Shown: positions 37,312 through 45,900 of the stretch, piece after piece
How the letters are laid out: the number at the start of each line of letters is the position of its first letter
Position numbering within the stretch: position 1 is the first letter of the stretch
NCBI GenBank assembly: GCA_026400435.1
Contig: JAPLOZ010000008.1
Span: 1-55,680, forward strand
DNA length: 55,680 nucleotides
Reading direction: 5' to 3'
Source of the DNA: Hyphomicrobiales bacterium
GTDB lineage: Bacteria > Pseudomonadota > Alphaproteobacteria > Rhizobiales > Rhizobiaceae
Program-made: the position numbers and the translations under genes
The notes under the pieces: model-generated
The model's input: the letters and a program-made list of their open reading frames with translations, nothing else
Databases searched by the model: none
Told to the model about the DNA's origin: nothing

Positions 37312-37342
37312 AAAAAAACCCGGCGCAAGGCCGGGTTTTTTT
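37312..37342. terminator. bidirectional terminator between argG and transglycosylase
   Basis: A CCCGGC/GCCGGG stem with a five-base loop is flanked by A7 on the left and T7 on the right. The A-tract/T-tract symmetry lets it end both argG (plus) and the convergent lytic transglycosylase gene (minus). Confidence 0.92.
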
Positions 37343-37362
37343 GTTTCGAACGGTATGGTCCC

Positions 37363-38157
37363 TCAGGGGTTGTCGATCGCCTCGGCGATGCGGGCGATCG
37401 CCTGCTGATAGACGCTCGCCGAATTCCAGCCGGCGATGGCGCCCATATTGCCGGCATAACCGGCGCCGGGGTTCCAGCCATGGCCGCGCAGGAAATTGGC
37501 GGTCGAGGCGAGCGCGACGTTCTTGTCGCGCAGGTTCTTGTTGCCGACGCCGTAGGTCACGACATTTCCGGGCAGAAACTGGGTGTGGCCGATCTCGCCG
37601 TGCATGGCGCCAACCGAACTTGCGGTCAGTGCACCGCTATCGACCAGCTTCAGCGCACCGATGGCATGCGGGTAGAAGAAGTCGGGACGGCGGCAATCAT
37701 AAGCCAGCGTCACGATGGCAGAGACGGTGTTCTGCTTGCCCATCGAAGCCCCGAAGCCTGTTTCCATGCCCCATATGGCGAGCAAGACGCCGGGCGGCAC
37801 GCCATAGGTGCGCTCGATCTTGTCGAACATCGCCGAGTTCGTCTTCTTCAGCGAGCGGCCCTTGGAAATGATCGCGGACGCGCCGCGCCGCTGCATGAAT
37901 GCCTCGACCGAGCCGCTGAACGCCTTGTGGATCGCGCGGTCGACCTTGATCGTTCCGGTGGCGTAGCTGGCGCCGGCCAGAGCAGCAAGGCCCTTCTTCT
38001 TAACGCCTTCAGCCTTGGCCTGTTGAGCGAAGTCCACCTTCCATTCTTCAAAACCGGCAGCCGTGTCGCCGCACGACGCAGCCTGCGCGGCGCCTGCCAT
38101 CAGCCCCAGAGCGATGCCCACCGCGGCAATTGACTTGATCTTGGCAAGGAATGCCAT
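37363..38157 (-). CDS. lytic murein transglycosylase, MltB family
   Basis: Periplasmic enzyme that cleaves the MurNAc-GlcNAc bond of peptidoglycan to give 1,6-anhydro ends. It is 264 aa with a signal peptide ending near AAQA|ASCG. No lipobox is visible, so it is probably soluble. The catalytic Glu lies in AIWGMETGFGASMG, and GEIGHTQFLPGNV and RGHGWNPGAGYAG complete the SLT fold. Shorter than E. coli MltB because it lacks a C-terminal peptidoglycan-binding domain. Confidence 0.9.
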   Translation of the reverse strand: MAFLAKIKSIAAVGIALGLMAGAAQAASCGDTAAGFEEWKVDFAQQAKAEGVKKKGLAALAGASYATGTIKVDRAIHKAFSGSVEAFMQRRGASAIISKGRSLKKTNSAMFDKIERTYGVPPGVLLAIWGMETGFGASMGKQNTVSAIVTLAYDCRRPDFFYPHAIGALKLVDSGALTASSVGAMHGEIGHTQFLPGNVVTYGVGNKNLRDKNVALASTANFLRGHGWNPGAGYAGNMGAIAGWNSASVYQQAIARIAEAIDNP

Positions 38158-38456
38158 GCTGTTCTCCTGAGTTCCCCGAGCCTTCGTCCCCGAAGACGGC
38201 CTGCCAGCTAAACGCACGCTCGTCACGATGTCATGACAGGCAAACCGTCCGCAATCCCGATGCGAATGCCCAAAAACGGGTCGTCTATCAAGCGAATGTT
38301 GCTGCAAATGACGCTAAAATGGCGAAGTTGTCGACGTTGTGATCTTGGCAACACGCTGGCAACCGCGAGATTGTGGCGTTTGCGGCGGAGCACAGGGAAC
38401 CGAAGCGGATCGCGTACGTTGCTGCGCGTCGCTCCCAAGCCGGGTATACCTACGCC
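38158..38456. other. 299-base divergent intergenic region
   Basis: Separates the divergent transglycosylase and zinc-metallopeptidase genes. I see no gene. It contains short palindromes such as GTCATGAC (38231-38238) but no confident promoter or terminator. Confidence 0.4.
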
Positions 38457-39539
38457 ATGAAACTGTTTTCGTGCCCGCACTGCGGCGGGCGCCTTTATTT
38501 CGAGAATGCCCAGTGCCTGAATTGTGGCAGCCTCGTGCTATACGACCCCGACCAAGGAACGTTTGCCCTTGCGGGGGACAATGCCCGCGCATGCACCAAC
38601 GCCAGTCAATGCGCCTGCAACTGGGCGGCTGCGCCGGACGGCACCTTCTGCAGGGCGTGCGCACTCAACAAGACGATCCCCGACCTGACGATCGACGGCA
38701 ACCGCGAGCGGTGGATCAGGGTAGAGGCGGCAAAACGCCGGGCAATCTATTCGCTGCTGGCTTATGGTCTTGCCGTCGGACCGAAAGCCGACGGCAACGA
38801 CGAGATCGGCCTTGCCTTCGATTTCCTCGCCGACCCGCTGGACGGCGACCAGCCTACCGGCGAGCACGTGCTGACCGGACATGACAACGGACTGATCACC
38901 CTCAACGTCGTCGAGGCGGATTCCTCCGAGCGCGAGAAGATGCGCGCCGAAATGGGCGAGAACTATCGCACCCTGCTCGGCCATTTCCGCCATGAGGTGG
39001 GTCACTACTATTGGGACCGGCTGATCCGGGACGATGCCGAGCGCCTTGAGCGCTTCCATGCGCTGTTCGGCGACGAGAGCGAGGACTACGAGGAAGCGCT
39101 GCGCCGGCACTACTCACAAGGTGCCCCGGCCGACTGGGAGACGCGTCACATATCGGCATATGCGGCAAGCCACCCGTGGGAGGACTGGGCGGAGACCTTC
39201 GCCCACTATCTCCATATTACCGACACGCTGGAAATGGTGCAGTCGCTCGACCTGCCGCTCGGCCGGCTGGACACCGACGCCGGAGACGACCTGCCAGCCG
39301 GCGACGCGGGCCAGCCGCCGCCTGGCCAAGCGGACGGTCGCGATCCAGAGGAGCCGTTCGCGCGCACGTTGGCGCGCTGGCTGGTTCTCTCGGAAGCATC
39401 CAACTCGATCAACCGCTGCATGGGCTTGCCGGATCTCTATCCCTTCGTGATTTCGCCGGTGGTCGGCGAGAAACTCGGCTTCGTACATGGCTTGCTTTGG
39501 GACGAGGCGGGCCATCGCGCGATGCGTCCCGCAGGCTGA
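38457..39539 (+). CDS. zinc-ribbon putative metallopeptidase
   Basis: Cytoplasmic protein of 360 aa resembling the zinc-ribbon plus Peptidase_Mx family common in rhizobia. An N-terminal zinc ribbon uses Cys6, Cys9, Cys20 and Cys23. A second cysteine cluster lies at residues 46-68. The catalytic HEVGH motif is at residues 179-183 in HFRHEVGHYYWD, and a downstream acidic/His region (HPWEDWAETFAHYLH) offers the third ligand. ATG 38457 starts the first ribbon. Substrate unknown. The next gene encodes another putative protease. Confidence 0.85.
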   Translation: MKLFSCPHCGGRLYFENAQCLNCGSLVLYDPDQGTFALAGDNARACTNASQCACNWAAAPDGTFCRACALNKTIPDLTIDGNRERWIRVEAAKRRAIYSLLAYGLAVGPKADGNDEIGLAFDFLADPLDGDQPTGEHVLTGHDNGLITLNVVEADSSEREKMRAEMGENYRTLLGHFRHEVGHYYWDRLIRDDAERLERFHALFGDESEDYEEALRRHYSQGAPADWETRHISAYAASHPWEDWAETFAHYLHITDTLEMVQSLDLPLGRLDTDAGDDLPAGDAGQPPPGQADGRDPEEPFARTLARWLVLSEASNSINRCMGLPDLYPFVISPVVGEKLGFVHGLLWDEAGHRAMRPAG

Positions 39540-39632
39540 AGCTGCGCGATTGCAGCAAAGCGTCCTTTGCGCCACTTGACGAGAGCCCCATTCATCGACC
39601 CTATCGCGCAACAGTCCTCCACCGGGTTCTCC

Positions 39633-40577
39633 ATGACTATCGATTCCACCGCTTTCGAACGATACCGGCGCTCGCCGAACCAAAAGACGACGTTTTTGCG
39701 CCTTGTGGCGGGGGTGGTGATCGTCACCGCACTGTGGTTCGCCACCACATTCGGTCTCATCAGCGCACTGCTGCAGGGGGGCGGACAAGCCGATGGCGAC
39801 GGCAATCCGGTGCAGCAGTTTATGGGCTCGGCCAGCGGCCTCCTTGCCACGCTTGCGACCTTCGCCGGCATATGGATAGGCTTGTGGATCGTCATGCGCT
39901 GGCTGCATGGGGAGAAGTTTTCGTGCCTCTTCGGCAACAGCGCCCGGATCGCGCGCGGAAGCTTTCTCAAAGGCTTTGCCGCCGTGGTCATCACCTCGCT
40001 GCTGACCGAATTGGCCTACTACGTGATGATGCCGGAAATCACGCGTGGGCCGATTGGCTTGGGCGCCTGGGCCCTGCTTGTCGCGCCGGTCGCCTTCTTC
40101 GCCTTTATTCAGACATCATCGGAAGAGCTCCTGTTCCGGGGCTATCTGCAGCGGGGGCTCGCCTACCGCTTTCGCAGCCCGATCATCTGGGCAGTGCTGC
40201 CGACGGTCGCCTTCACCGCGTTGCACTGGAACCCGCAATCCTTGCTTGGCATGAACATTGGCGTGGTCATTTCGATCGGCGCCTTCGCGGCGCTGCTGGC
40301 GTTTCTGGTCTATGTGACCGGCAATCTCGGTGCCGGCATGGGCGCCCATCTGGCGAACAATCTCATCGGTTTCTCGCTGATCTCGCACGACAACACGCTG
40401 GGCGGGCTCGCGCTCTTCCAGGCTGCCCCGCTGGACGGGCTGGCATGGACGCCTGGCGAGACGGCGACAATCGCCACAATCAGCATTGTCTCGATCCTGC
40501 TGACATGGCTGCTGCTGCTGCACCGACGCTCACCGCTCAGGGTCACCGCAGATCTTGGGCGGCCGGAGGGCGCATGA
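39633..40577 (+). CDS. CPBP-family intramembrane metalloprotease
   Basis: CAAX-protease/bacteriocin-processing (CPBP, ABI) membrane protein, 314 aa with about eight hydrophobic segments. The three catalytic motifs are visible: EELLFRG with Glu164-Glu165 and Arg169, then FTALHWNP, then GAHLANN. Bacterial members act in bacteriocin self-immunity or unknown intramembrane cleavage. It follows the zinc-ribbon peptidase by 93 bases on the same strand. ATG 39633 is chosen as the start nearest to the first helix. Confidence 0.88.
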   Translation: MTIDSTAFERYRRSPNQKTTFLRLVAGVVIVTALWFATTFGLISALLQGGGQADGDGNPVQQFMGSASGLLATLATFAGIWIGLWIVMRWLHGEKFSCLFGNSARIARGSFLKGFAAVVITSLLTELAYYVMMPEITRGPIGLGAWALLVAPVAFFAFIQTSSEELLFRGYLQRGLAYRFRSPIIWAVLPTVAFTALHWNPQSLLGMNIGVVISIGAFAALLAFLVYVTGNLGAGMGAHLANNLIGFSLISHDNTLGGLALFQAAPLDGLAWTPGETATIATISIVSILLTWLLLLHRRSPLRVTADLGRPEGA

Positions 40578-40615
40578 GAGGCAGCGACTGGCTGACCTGT
40601 TCTGCCGCCGTCAGT

Positions 40616-41248
40616 TCAACAGCACAGCGCCTCGCGCATCGCTTCGATGGCAACCACGGCCGACGCCGCGCCGGGGTCGACATGCCCTAGCGAGCGCTCG
40701 CCAAGCCTGGCCGAGCGTCCCTTGGTGGCGACCATCGACGCTGTCGCCTCCATGCCCGCATTCGCCGCCCGCACGGCCGCTGAAAGGCTTTCGCAAAGGT
40801 TGGCGGTTTCATCCCAAGACGTCCTCGCGGCGTTGGAGGCCGGAAGCCATGCGTCGATCATCGTCTTTTCACCAACCGCAGCCTTGCCGCGATCGACCAT
40901 GCCCTGCGCCATCGCCTGGAGCATGGCAACGAAGTCAGCGTCCTCCACAACCGGCTTGCCTTTCACGCAGGCGGCAGCGCGCATGAAAGCAGTGGCGTAG
41001 AGCGGGCCCGATGAGGCGCCCACTGCGTTGAGGAAGGATTTGGCGGCGGTATTCAGCAGCGCCGTCGGATCGCACGTATCGTCAAGCGCGTCGACGGCGT
41101 CGCGCGCCGCCGAGTAGCCCAGCGTCATTGCGATTCCGTGATCGGCGTCGCCAATGACGCCGTCGAGCGCGCAGAGGCGGTCGCGATGTGTGTCCATCGC
41201 GGAAGCGATCGTGCGGAAGACTGTCTTCAGTCGTGCGGAATCGATCAT
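40616..41248 (-). CDS. dhaL: dihydroxyacetone/tetrulose kinase subunit DhaL
   Basis: Nucleotide-binding subunit of a Dha-family kinase, 210 aa. The magnesium-binding aspartates are in LDGVIGDADHG (Asp29, Asp34, Asp36), and GASSGPLYATAFMRAA and DPGAASAVVAIEAM are family blocks. With DhaK it phosphorylates dihydroxyacetone or a C4 ketose. No DhaM/PTS phosphoryl donor gene is present, so an ATP-dependent enzyme is the more likely reading. It starts nine bases after dhaK. Confidence 0.92.
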   Translation of the reverse strand: MIDSARLKTVFRTIASAMDTHRDRLCALDGVIGDADHGIAMTLGYSAARDAVDALDDTCDPTALLNTAAKSFLNAVGASSGPLYATAFMRAAACVKGKPVVEDADFVAMLQAMAQGMVDRGKAAVGEKTMIDAWLPASNAARTSWDETANLCESLSAAVRAANAGMEATASMVATKGRSARLGERSLGHVDPGAASAVVAIEAMREALCC

Positions 41249-41257
41249 TGGTTCTGC

Positions 41258-42265
41258 CTAGCCGGCGCGAAACATTGCGCAATCGCATGGATGGTCGAGC
41301 ATCGTCGTCATTTCGTCGTCGAGATGCATCAGCGTCACCGATGCCCCGGCCATCTCGAGTGAGGTGCAGTAGTTGCCGACCCAGGTGGCATGCACCTCGA
41401 CGCCGATTTCGGACAGGCGCTGGCTGACGCGCCGGTTCATGATGTAGAGTTCCATGAGCGGCGTCGAGCCTAGCGAATTGACGAGTACCGCGACCCGGTC
41501 GCCACGCGCCGGCGCCATCTCGGCGAGGATGCGGTCGAGCATCTCATCGGTGATTTGGTCGGCGGTCTTGAGTTCGCCGCGCGAGATGCCCGGTTCGCCG
41601 TGGATGCCCATGCCGATCTCCATTTCGTCGGCGCCGATCTCGAAATTGGGCTTGCGAGTTTGCGGCAGCGAGCAGGGCGAGAGCGCGACGCCCATCGTAT
41701 AGGTGCGGCTGTTGGCCTTCCTCGCGATACGTTCGCATTCTTCCAGCGGATACAACAGGTCGCAGGCCGCGCCCGCTGCCTTGAAGATGAAGAAATTGCC
41801 GGCGACGCCGCGCCGTTTTTCGATCTGGTCACGGGGTGCCGATGCAATGTCGTCGGTCGTCAGAACAGTCCGCACCTCGATGTCGTCCATTGCCGCCATC
41901 TCGGCCGCCATGTCGAAGTTCATCACGTCGCCCGCATAGTTGCCGTACATGAAGAGTACCCCGGCACCTCCGCTGACGGCCTTGGCGCATTCCAGAATCG
42001 GATCGGGCGGCGGCGACGCGAAGACGTTGCCGATGGCTGCGGCGTCGGCCAGCCCTTTGCCGACGAAACCGAGGAAGGTCGGTTCGTGGCCGGACCCGCC
42101 GCCGATCACCAGCCCGACCTTGCCCACGCGCGGGCCGGCGACGGCGACGATGGAGCGCGGGCTCCCAGCGACTGCCCGGAGATGCCGCGGGTGCGCGGCG
42201 AGTACGCCCTCGAGCATTTCATCTACGGCGCGGCCGCCATCATTGATGATCTTCTTGGTCTGCAT
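41258..42265 (-). CDS. dhaK: dihydroxyacetone/tetrulose kinase subunit DhaK
   Basis: Substrate-binding subunit of the kinase, 335 aa. It has [19 protein letters not shown] (residues 51-69), [13 protein letters not shown], and the histidine that binds the ketose covalently, His222 in GMGIHGEPG. Family members act on dihydroxyacetone, erythrulose or other short ketoses. Divergent genes for EryI/EryH-type isomerases 200 bases away favour an erythrulose-type substrate (inference). A separate DhaK-DhaL pair contrasts with the single-chain LerK/DerK kinases known from mycobacteria. Confidence 0.92.
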   Translation of the reverse strand: MQTKKIINDGGRAVDEMLEGVLAAHPRHLRAVAGSPRSIVAVAGPRVGKVGLVIGGGSGHEPTFLGFVGKGLADAAAIGNVFASPPPDPILECAKAVSGGAGVLFMYGNYAGDVMNFDMAAEMAAMDDIEVRTVLTTDDIASAPRDQIEKRRGVAGNFFIFKAAGAACDLLYPLEECERIARKANSRTYTMGVALSPCSLPQTRKPNFEIGADEMEIGMGIHGEPGISRGELKTADQITDEMLDRILAEMAPARGDRVAVLVNSLGSTPLMELYIMNRRVSQRLSEIGVEVHATWVGNYCTSLEMAGASVTLMHLDDEMTTMLDHPCDCAMFRAG

Positions 42266-42465
42266 GCGCTCCTCCCGACGGCGGCCGGCAATCTAACGGC
42301 GCAAGCGCGGGCGCGCCAGTCGCGTCGCGGAGTGCGATAGGACAAATGGCACGATGTCGCAACGATGCAGAATCGATCTCGCTGACGGCACATATTCTGA
42401 CTATAGAAGCGACGGTCTGGCGAAGCCTCCCGGACGACGTAGGGGAAGGTCGAAAGGAAACTGCA

Positions 42466-42909
42466 ATGAAGATCGTTATCGGAGCCGACCAGGCGGGCAA
42501 ACCGCTGCTCGACGTCATCGCGGCGCATCTGGCGGGCAAGCCAGGCATCACCGTCAACGACCTCAGCCAGGCCGGCTACTACGCGGACATGGCGCAGGCC
42601 GCTGCATCGACCATCGTCGCGGGCGAAAACGACAGGGGTATCCTGTTTTGCGGGACCGGCATCGGGGTTTCGATCTCGGCCAACAAGGTACCGGGCATCC
42701 GGGCAGCGCTTACGCACGACACCTATTCGGCCGAGCGGGCGGCAAAGTCGAACAATGCCCAGATCATTACCATGGGCGCACGCGTCATCGGGCCCGAACT
42801 CGCCAAGGCGATCGTCGATTCTTGGCTGGCTTCCGAGTTCGATCCCCACGGCCCCTCGGCAGGCAACGTGGCGGCGATCGACAGGCTCGACGACGCCAAA
42901 GCCGGGTAA
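42466..42909 (+). CDS. RpiB/LacAB-family sugar-phosphate isomerase, EryI/DerI-like
   Basis: A 147-aa isomerase of the RpiB fold. It contains [16 protein letters not shown] at the N-terminus and the active-site loop [22 protein letters not shown] with Cys at about residue 66. The ITMGARVIG strand follows. It could be ribose-5-phosphate isomerase B, but its partner, a divergent triosephosphate-isomerase homologue, fits the EryH-EryI pair that converts L-erythrulose 1-phosphate through D-erythrulose 4-phosphate to D-erythrose 4-phosphate. ATG 42466 follows GAAAGGA. Confidence 0.85.
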   Translation: MKIVIGADQAGKPLLDVIAAHLAGKPGITVNDLSQAGYYADMAQAAASTIVAGENDRGILFCGTGIGVSISANKVPGIRAALTHDTYSAERAAKSNNAQIITMGARVIGPELAKAIVDSWLASEFDPHGPSAGNVAAIDRLDDAKAG

Positions 42910-42932
42910 AGTCCGGAGTGGGGAGATCCTCG

Positions 42933-43694
42933 GTGGATAAGTTCTGGGTCGGCACGAGCTGGAAGATGCACAAGACGCTGGCCGAGGCGCAGGCGTTTTC
43001 GCACGAGTTCGCCGCCTTCCTGCCGGAATGCGACGCAAGCATCCAGCCTTTCGTCATTCCTCCCTTCACTTCGGTGCGTCAGGTCAAGCAGGCTCTGAGC
43101 GCCACCCGCGTGAAAGTCGGTGCCCAGAACATGCACTGGGCCCATTCCGGGCCATGGACCGGAGAAATCTCCCCGCTGATGCTCAAGGATTGCGGTCTGG
43201 ACCTTGTCGAGCTTGGCCATAGCGAGCGACGCGAGCATTTCGGGGAAACCGATGAGGCGGTCGGTCTGAAGGTCGCCGCGGCTGTCAAGCACGAGCTGAC
43301 CCCCCTGATATGCGTGGGCGAAACGCAGGCCGAGCGGGATGCTGGCCGCGCCGAGGATGCCGTTCGCAAGCAGGTGCATGCCGCCCTGGCTCAGTTGGAA
43401 GGCGGCGAGCGCGACGCCGAAATCCTTCTCGCCTACGAACCTGTCTGGGCGATTGGCGAAGGCGGCGTGCCGGCCACGGCGGAGTATGCCGGCTTCCAGC
43501 ACGCCGTGATCAAGGACGCTGCAGCGCGGATCCTGCCCCGGATCCCGCCCGTGCTCTACGGCTGCAGCGTCAACCCGGGCAATGTCGCCGAGTTGGCGCG
43601 CCACCCCGACATCGACGGCCTGTTTGTTGGGCGCTCGGCCTTGCAGGCCGCTGGCTATATCGACATCATCCGTCGCGCAGCCGCCGCGCTTTGA
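42933..43694 (+). CDS. TpiA-like isomerase, EryH/LerI type
   Basis: Triosephosphate-isomerase fold, 253 aa, starting with GTG 42933 behind GGGGAGA. Catalytic residues are Lys11 (SWKM), His96 (ELGHSERR) and Glu169 (AYEPVWAIGEG). The usual Asn before the WKM motif (GNWKM) is replaced by Ser9, as in the EryH group; the sequence WVGTSWKMHKTLAEA closely resembles Brucella EryH. It probably isomerises L-erythrulose 1-phosphate rather than triose phosphate. It lies 23 bases after the EryI-like gene, in one transcription unit. Confidence 0.87.
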   Translation: MDKFWVGTSWKMHKTLAEAQAFSHEFAAFLPECDASIQPFVIPPFTSVRQVKQALSATRVKVGAQNMHWAHSGPWTGEISPLMLKDCGLDLVELGHSERREHFGETDEAVGLKVAAAVKHELTPLICVGETQAERDAGRAEDAVRKQVHAALAQLEGGERDAEILLAYEPVWAIGEGGVPATAEYAGFQHAVIKDAAARILPRIPPVLYGCSVNPGNVAELARHPDIDGLFVGRSALQAAGYIDIIRRAAAAL

Positions 43695-43788
43695 CCTGGC
43701 GCCGGACGCCAGCCTAAGCTTGAGCCGCGATGACGGCTGCACCATCTAGACGTTGAAGCGGCAGCAAGACGAAGGCGACTTTACAGGC

Positions 43789-45435
43789 ATGGCCGATCTC
43801 AACACGATACACGCCCGGCATGGTCAGATGTTCCCGACACTGGAACAGCGCGACATCGAACGGCTTCGCCGTTTCGGCATCGCCGTCACCTATGCCGCTG
43901 GCGACCGGATTGTCAGGGCCGGCGAAGTCGCGCCGGGCTTGATCGTATTCCTGTCGGGCAAGGTTGAGATCAGCAGCGACAACGCAGCCGGCGGGCGCGA
44001 GACGATTGTCGTCCACGAGGCCGGCCAGTTCCTGGGAGAACTTGCGCAGCTTTCCGAGCGGCCTTCCCTTGTAAATGCCGACGTGCTCGAGGACACCGAA
44101 GGGTTCATTCTGACATCGGACCGGTTGAGGGACGTCCTGGTGCAGGAGGCATTCCTAGGCGAGCGCATCATGCGGGCGCTGATCCTGCGTCGCGTCGGAC
44201 TGCTCGAAGCCTCCGCGGGCGGACCTATCATCATCGGGCGTTCGGAAGATGGGGACGTGCTCCGCTTGCAGGGGTTCCTGACCAGAAACGGTCAGCCCCA
44301 GCGTGTGCTCGATCCGGAGAAGGATGCCGACGCCGGGGCCTTGATCGAACGCTTCCACATCGACACCCACCATCTGCCGATCGTGCTCTGCCCGAACGGC
44401 AGCCTGCTGCGCAACCCGGGCGAGAGCGAGCTTGCGCGATGCATCGGCCTGGTGCGGCGGATAGATCCCGACAAGTTATACGACGTGGCGATCGTCGGGT
44501 CCGGCCCGGCCGGACTTGCCGCAGCCGTCTATGCCGGCTCGGAGGGCCTGTCCACGATAGTGCTCGACTGCCGTGCGTTCGGTGGCCAGGCGGGAGCATC
44601 CTCTCGCATCGAAAACTATCTCGGATTTCCGACAGGCATATCCGGTCTGGCGCTGATGGCGCGCGCATACAATCAGGCGCAGAAATTCGGCGTCGAGATG
44701 GCGATACCCGATGAGGTGCACGGACTGGCCGCGTCGGACAACAGTTCATATGAACTTGCAGTCGGCGTGGGCGAGAAGGTCCGCGCGCGCACGGTGGTCG
44801 TGGCGAGCGGCGCGCGCTATCGGCGTCTCGGCCTGCCCAACCTCGCACAGTTCGAGGGCTCGTCGGTGCATTACTGGGCCTCGCCCATCGAGGCGCGTCT
44901 CTGCGATGGCCAGGAGGTCGCACTGGTTGGCGCGGGCAACTCCGCCGGCCAGGCAGCCGTCTATCTCGCGAGCCAGGTAAGCAAGGTCTGGCTGCTGGTC
45001 AGGGGAGTCGATCTTGGCGCATCGATGTCGAACTATCTCGTCCAGCGGATCAAGGCACAACCCAATATCGAGGTCGTCCTGCGGACCGAGATCACGCGCC
45101 TGGAAGGCGAGGGCGGCAATCTGGCGCAAGTGTGCTGGCGCAACGTCGACACCGCGACGGAAACGTCGCGTCCGATCCGCCATCTGTTCCTCCTGGTGGG
45201 CGCGGACCCAAACACCGATTGGCTGACCGGCTGCGACGTGGAGGTCGACGCCAAGGGCTTCGTCAAGACCGGCCTTGGCGAACGCCGCCACCAGCTCGAG
45301 ACGAACCGGTCGGGCGTGTTTGCCATCGGCGACGTTCGCTCAGGGTCGGTCAAGCGGGTCGCGTCTTCGGTCGGCGAGGGTGCTCAGGTCGTGGCGGCCA
45401 TCCACCAGTTCCTCGCCGAACGCGGCGCGACGTGA
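43789..45435 (+). CDS. cyclic-nucleotide-binding domain/thioredoxin-reductase-like flavoprotein
   Basis: Multidomain protein of 548 aa. Residues 10-145 form a CAP/cNMP-type beta barrel (AGDRIVRAGEVAPGLIVFLSGKVEI). Residues 155-225 form a small thioredoxin-like linker without a CxxC. From residue 232 a class-II thioredoxin-reductase fold follows: FAD motif VGSGPAGLAAA, NAD(P)H motif GAGNSAGQAA near 381, and GVFAIGDVRSGS near 511. The redox pair expected between the two is missing; the position reads SSVHYWAS. It is followed directly by a UBP zinc-finger gene, a recurrent partner. Function unknown; possibly a ligand-gated NAD(P)H oxidoreductase. Confidence 0.85.
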   Translation: MADLNTIHARHGQMFPTLEQRDIERLRRFGIAVTYAAGDRIVRAGEVAPGLIVFLSGKVEISSDNAAGGRETIVVHEAGQFLGELAQLSERPSLVNADVLEDTEGFILTSDRLRDVLVQEAFLGERIMRALILRRVGLLEASAGGPIIIGRSEDGDVLRLQGFLTRNGQPQRVLDPEKDADAGALIERFHIDTHHLPIVLCPNGSLLRNPGESELARCIGLVRRIDPDKLYDVAIVGSGPAGLAAAVYAGSEGLSTIVLDCRAFGGQAGASSRIENYLGFPTGISGLALMARAYNQAQKFGVEMAIPDEVHGLAASDNSSYELAVGVGEKVRARTVVVASGARYRRLGLPNLAQFEGSSVHYWASPIEARLCDGQEVALVGAGNSAGQAAVYLASQVSKVWLLVRGVDLGASMSNYLVQRIKAQPNIEVVLRTEITRLEGEGGNLAQVCWRNVDTATETSRPIRHLFLLVGADPNTDWLTGCDVEVDAKGFVKTGLGERRHQLETNRSGVFAIGDVRSGSVKRVASSVGEGAQVVAAIHQFLAERGAT

Positions 45436-45457
45436 CCGGAAGAGAGGAGGACCACCG

Positions 45458-45763
45458 ATGTTCGAATGCCGCCACGCCGAACAGATTGAGGATGTAGTCC
45501 CCAGCGCACTCGGCTGCGAGGAGTGCCTCAAGATCGGATCCCCTTGGGTACATCTTCGTCTCTGCCGGACCTGCGGGCATGTCGGCTGCTGCGACGATTC
45601 CCCCAATCGACACGCAACCGCGCATTTCCACGCCACGCGCCACCCCGTGATCGAGGGTTACGATCCACCGGAAGGATGGGGCTGGTGCTACATCGACGAA
45701 CTGTTCATCGATCTCGGCGACAGAACGACGCCCCAGCGCGGTCCCATTCCGAAATTCATTTGA
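45458..45763 (+). CDS. UBP-type zinc-finger protein
   Basis: A single-domain protein of 101 aa with the zinc finger known from ubiquitin-specific proteases and HDAC6. Zinc ligands are visible: Cys4/His6, Cys20-x2-Cys23, Cys36-x2-Cys39, Cys44-Cys45, His52, His56 and His62 (CRTCGHVGCCDDSPNRHATAHFHATRHP). Eukaryotic domains bind the ubiquitin C-terminal Gly-Gly. Bacterial free-standing versions have no known ligand. It starts 22 bases after the flavoprotein behind GAGGAGG, so the two are co-expressed. Confidence 0.9.
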   Translation: MFECRHAEQIEDVVPSALGCEECLKIGSPWVHLRLCRTCGHVGCCDDSPNRHATAHFHATRHPVIEGYDPPEGWGWCYIDELFIDLGDRTTPQRGPIPKFI

Positions 45764-45900
45764 ATGGAGCGCCGGCGCCGCCGGTTCATGATCCGAACAC
45801 AGCGCCGCAGCGTATTCTGGCATCCAGACAATCGGTCCCTGCCGCTTCGACGGTGCGGTCCCGACAACCCCTGCTTCTTCGGACCGGGAAGGTCTACGTC

